From Bacteroidota bacterium (GTDB lineage Bacteria; Bacteroidota; Bacteroidia; Bacteroidales; UBA10428): 17,383 nt of DNA. Below are positions 15,043 to 17,383 of the stretch, piece after piece. Each line of letters opens with the position of its first letter. The stretch's first letter is position 1. Location: contig JAHEEB010000008.1 in the NCBI GenBank assembly GCA_024640925.1, positions 1-17,383 of the forward strand, in the 5' to 3' direction. The position numbers were made by a program, and so were the translations under genes. Under the pieces are notes generated by a model. It made no database searches and had not been told where the DNA came from. It saw only the letters and a list, made by a program, of their open reading frames with translations.

Positions 15043-15464
15043 CAATCGAGTAGGGAAAGATACGAAATATTTCGCATCTCCTCCCTTTCACACCAAAGTA
15101 TGAACTGGCAGGTATGGGGTTCGTTAAACATTGCTATATCTGACGAATTGTTCCTTTAAACCCATTATGCTTATGGGTATAGAATAATATTGCCTTTTTT
15201 GAACGAAAATAATGTGATTTTATACTGACTGTTTTTAATAGCAAAACTTGAAAAAACATGCTTTATCTACCTCTTTGTTTTTTAATTTACCTCTCCGGTT
15301 TTAGCGTGTTTGCCCTTTATCCCTGAAGAGAAGTCCATAGCCGCCAGGCCGGGTTTAGTTCAACCGGGAGTTCATGTTTAGCTGCCGGTGAGCTCCTTTT
15401 AGTCGGTTAGCTGCGCTGAGCCCTTCGGGGTTGGGCTGTTAGCCCACATGAACTTCTATTTATT
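15043..15464 (-). repeat. Structured cassette repeat D, interrupted by ~230 bases
   Basis: Both ends match the other copies. The right part (15346-15464) has the stem at 15446-15456/15367-15377 and two tandem sub-units, as in repeat A. The left part (15043-15112) has the domain VI-like hairpin (15058-15079) and the CTCGATTG end. Between them, about 15113-15345 is unrelated AT-rich sequence with no coding frame; the only structure seen is a small hairpin ACCCAT/ATGGGT (15160-15178). The interruption falls within the domain V-like part. TATGG and CCATA lie near its ends, with CAGG on both sides, so a small insertion is possible. Confidence 0.7.
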
Positions 15465-15494
15465 AGCTGCTGGCAATCTTTCGAGAATTCATTT

Positions 15495-17003
15495 TTATTC
15501 ACCATTTGGATATCTATATAATTCCAAAATATTATGATTATCGAATCCTTTATATTTAGCATTTATTCTTTCAATCCATTTAGGAATACTTTGTTTCTCA
15601 AAAATTAAGTTGTAGTTTTTAATCTTTTCTGAACATTCAATATTGCCCTTATCAATTTTTCGGATTACCAGTAGATTTACAGCATCTTGTACAAATAAAG
15701 AATCATTTAACTCACATAAATTGTTAATTCTATGGTCTGTCAAGGAATCTTCAAAATAAAATTTAGCAGGTAAACCGTGCCAAGGATTATATGGATTTGC
15801 CCATGAACAAAATACTAAATTGATTTTTTCTCTACCATAATTATCATGAATATATTTGGTGATCTCCATTCTACCTATACCGGCAGATTTTTGTCCCATT
15901 GCAATTATTCCAATTGAATTTACTAGAACAAATATTGATATAAGCATAAAATTGAAGCTTTTAATCCAAAACCGATTTGTAATTAATCTTTCTATTACTA
16001 AGTAACCTTCAATAAGCATAAGAGGAAATAAATAAACTAATGGAAAAAGAAAACGTTCCTCTTTGTGTGAAATAATAGAATGGCCAACAATAAATGGTAT
16101 AGTAACCCATAAAATGTAATTTTTCGGATTAGAAAACAATATAAAAATGAACGATAAAATAATAGGTATACCAATAAAATAACTGGGATAACTTAATAGT
16201 TTAAGAATATAAAAATACCAAGGAGAAGTACCAAATCCTGAAGCTGCTCCTTCAACAATATTTTTATAGAAATAGTTCCATGGAGTAGAAACAAACTCAC
16301 CATAAAACCATGAATCTAATAATAAGCCAAGAATGATAATTGCAATAAATGAGGCGCATATCTTTAATAAATATTTCAATTTTGAATGATTAATAAATAT
16401 TAACCATAATCCAAAACCAACTATTGCGAAAGCAATTTGGAATCGAAATAGGAAACTTATACCAAATAAAAGTCCCATTTTAAAGGGTTTTGTTTTGTCA
16501 TTTGAGTCATTGATAAAAAGAGCCAATGATAACAAAAACAATAGTCCAGACCATGTTTCAGAAGAAAATCGAACACTAATGATAGGAATAAACCATAAAA
16601 AGAAAGAAAGTAAATAGTATGCTATTTCTAAAGTTTTATTTTTGATTAAGCCCTTTGTATTTTGAATAAAATAGGAAATAACAATTATCGCAAATAATGC
16701 GGAAAGTAGTCGAAGTAAAAAAGCCTGATTATATGGATCATTAACATTTATAATATCAAATGTTTTTAAAAAAACGAAACAAATAATGGGCTGTAAGGCT
16801 GGTCTAATTTGAGCTTTGAATTCCCATGCTAATTCATCAGGGGAGTGAGTTCCAAGCTTCAAACCAGCAAATTCAACTATTTGATAATGTTCATCAGCAT
16901 GATAAAAACCATGAGAATTAAAGGCTGTGGTAATATAAACCACAGCCGCAAGAGCAACAATTATTAAAAATATATCTTTCTTTGAAAAAACAGAAAACTT
17001 CAT
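15495..17003 (-). CDS. GT22-type (PIG-B/ALG9-like) membrane mannosyltransferase
   Basis: A 502-residue multi-pass membrane glycosyltransferase of the GT-C fold with about ten hydrophobic helices. The first luminal/periplasmic loop after TM1 carries the family signature: YHADEHYQIVEFAGLKLG (His35-Ala-Asp37-Glu38) and, after a spacer, LAWEFKAQIRPALQP (Trp60-Glu61 and Arg67). This corresponds to the (H/P)DE(x)(Y/W)Q and TWEW...RS motifs of Dol-P-mannose-dependent GT22 enzymes. It therefore probably transfers a sugar from a polyprenyl-phosphate donor at the outer face of the inner membrane. A final soluble tail (about 380-502) lacks helices. The ATG lies one base after the stop of the T9SS protein gene, so the two are co-translated or coupled. 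Its 3' end carries the same arm as the array genes and then repeat D. The donor and acceptor are unknown. Confidence 0.85.
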   Translation of the reverse strand: MKFSVFSKKDIFLIIVALAAVVYITTAFNSHGFYHADEHYQIVEFAGLKLGTHSPDELAWEFKAQIRPALQPIICFVFLKTFDIINVNDPYNQAFLLRLLSALFAIIVISYFIQNTKGLIKNKTLEIAYYLLSFFLWFIPIISVRFSSETWSGLLFLLSLALFINDSNDKTKPFKMGLLFGISFLFRFQIAFAIVGFGLWLIFINHSKLKYLLKICASFIAIIILGLLLDSWFYGEFVSTPWNYFYKNIVEGAASGFGTSPWYFYILKLLSYPSYFIGIPIILSFIFILFSNPKNYILWVTIPFIVGHSIISHKEERFLFPLVYLFPLMLIEGYLVIERLITNRFWIKSFNFMLISIFVLVNSIGIIAMGQKSAGIGRMEITKYIHDNYGREKINLVFCSWANPYNPWHGLPAKFYFEDSLTDHRINNLCELNDSLFVQDAVNLLVIRKIDKGNIECSEKIKNYNLIFEKQSIPKWIERINAKYKGFDNHNILELYRYPNGE

Positions 17004-17004
17004 T

Positions 17005-17383
17005 CTAGTCGGTTAAAATAATTCGTTTTATATCAATTTCTTTTCCATCAGCGATAAGAGCATAAAGATACATTCCTGAATTTAATTCTGACTCATTTAT
17101 TTTAATTTCTGATTCACCTAAATTATGTAATTGATAACTTTTGACTTGTGTGCCTTGAATATCATAGATATTTAACATTGCTGATTTTACATTGGAGGAA
17201 AGAAAATATTTGATAGTTGTTTCTTCACTAAAAGGATTTGGGGCATTCTGATATAAAATATGTTCTGATGATTTTGAACCTATTTGAGTCTGTAAAGTTG
17301 AGTTTATTTTTAAATCTTCTAATTCACTTTTTAAAGAACTTATTTCATTATTCTGTTCCTTTATAGCTTCAATTAATACAGGA
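17005..17383 (-). CDS. T9SS-secreted tail-fibre/S74-like protein, 3' part
   Basis: Runs off the right edge; only the last 125 residues are visible, so no start is present. The visible part opens with PVLIEAIKEQNNEISSLKSE, which matches the C-terminal helix and coiled coil of peptidase S74/tail-fibre intramolecular chaperone domains (typically LIPxLIEAIKEQ). A linker leads to a type A T9SS C-terminal sorting domain of about 75 residues: NAPNPFSEETTIKYFLSS, then LNIYDIQGTQVKSYQL and GMYLYALIADG, ending KRIILTD. The product should therefore be exported by the type IX system and released or attached at the cell surface. The stop (17005-17007) is one base from the glycosyltransferase start, indicating an operon. 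Confidence 0.87.
   Translation of the reverse strand, partial: PVLIEAIKEQNNEISSLKSELEDLKINSTLQTQIGSKSSEHILYQNAPNPFSEETTIKYFLSSNVKSAMLNIYDIQGTQVKSYQLHNLGESEIKINESELNSGMYLYALIADGKEIDIKRIILTD

Noticed and set aside
9950..15464. Repeats A-D as a CRISPR array
   Set aside because: The copies are long (about 150-185 bases), structured, imperfect, and separated by whole genes rather than uniform spacers.
1..17383. tRNA or rRNA genes
   Set aside because: No cloverleaf with a conserved T-loop (GGTTCRANYC) or ribosomal RNA sequence was noticed on either strand.

Overview
The window looks like a low-GC member of the Bacteroidota (Bacteroidales/Marinilabiliales-like, inferred from gene families only). 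Supporting signs are a LytS/LytTR regulatory pair, a Bacteroidota-style RND efflux operon without obvious Shine-Dalgarno sequences, a type IX secretion (T9SS) C-terminal sorting domain, and AT-rich spacers.

Region 1 (1-7478, plus strand) is one coherent module. It holds the 3' part of a LytS/YehU-type sensor kinase, a LytTR response regulator, and then a TolC-like outer membrane protein, a membrane-fusion protein and a 1043-residue HAE1/AcrB-type RND pump. A 15-base motif is repeated almost exactly before the regulator gene and before the tolC-like gene. Before tolC it also has an inverted partner, which suggests that the regulator controls both its own gene and the pump.

Region 2 (7479-9350) is a gene graveyard. 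It contains a frameshifted stub resembling the N-terminus of a Reg_prop-type hybrid sensor, a multi-hairpin palindromic repeat, one intact orphan gene (8086-8721, minus), the 3' remnant of a lost gene (8908-9198, minus), and the first ~34 codons of a GyrI-like effector-domain gene (9229-9348, plus) that breaks off at the edge of region 3.

Region 3 (about 9350-15490, minus strand) is the most unusual part. It is a head-to-tail array of single accessory genes: an orphan, an LRR/zinc-knuckle protein, a membrane protein, a DUF2723 C-terminal-like secreted protein, a GNAT acetyltransferase and an arginase-fold protein. The 3' end of a GT22-type glycosyltransferase joins the same array. Each gene's 3' end carries a related short arm (plus-strand consensus close to GTGCTGGCGTTTTTATT). 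After that arm comes one of two things. Two junctions have a ~110-bp imperfect inverted repeat that looks like an integron attC site. Four have a 150-185 bp structured repeat whose end resembles domains V/VI of a group II intron. At the fourth structured repeat (D), the element abuts half of an attC-like site and is itself interrupted by ~230 bp. The layout is integron-like, with group II-derived RNA elements apparently occupying the recombination sites. No integrase or reverse transcriptase lies in the window.

Region 4 (15495-17383, minus) is a two-gene operon: the 3' end of a T9SS-secreted tail-fibre/S74-chaperone-like protein, followed one base later by a GT22-type mannosyltransferase.
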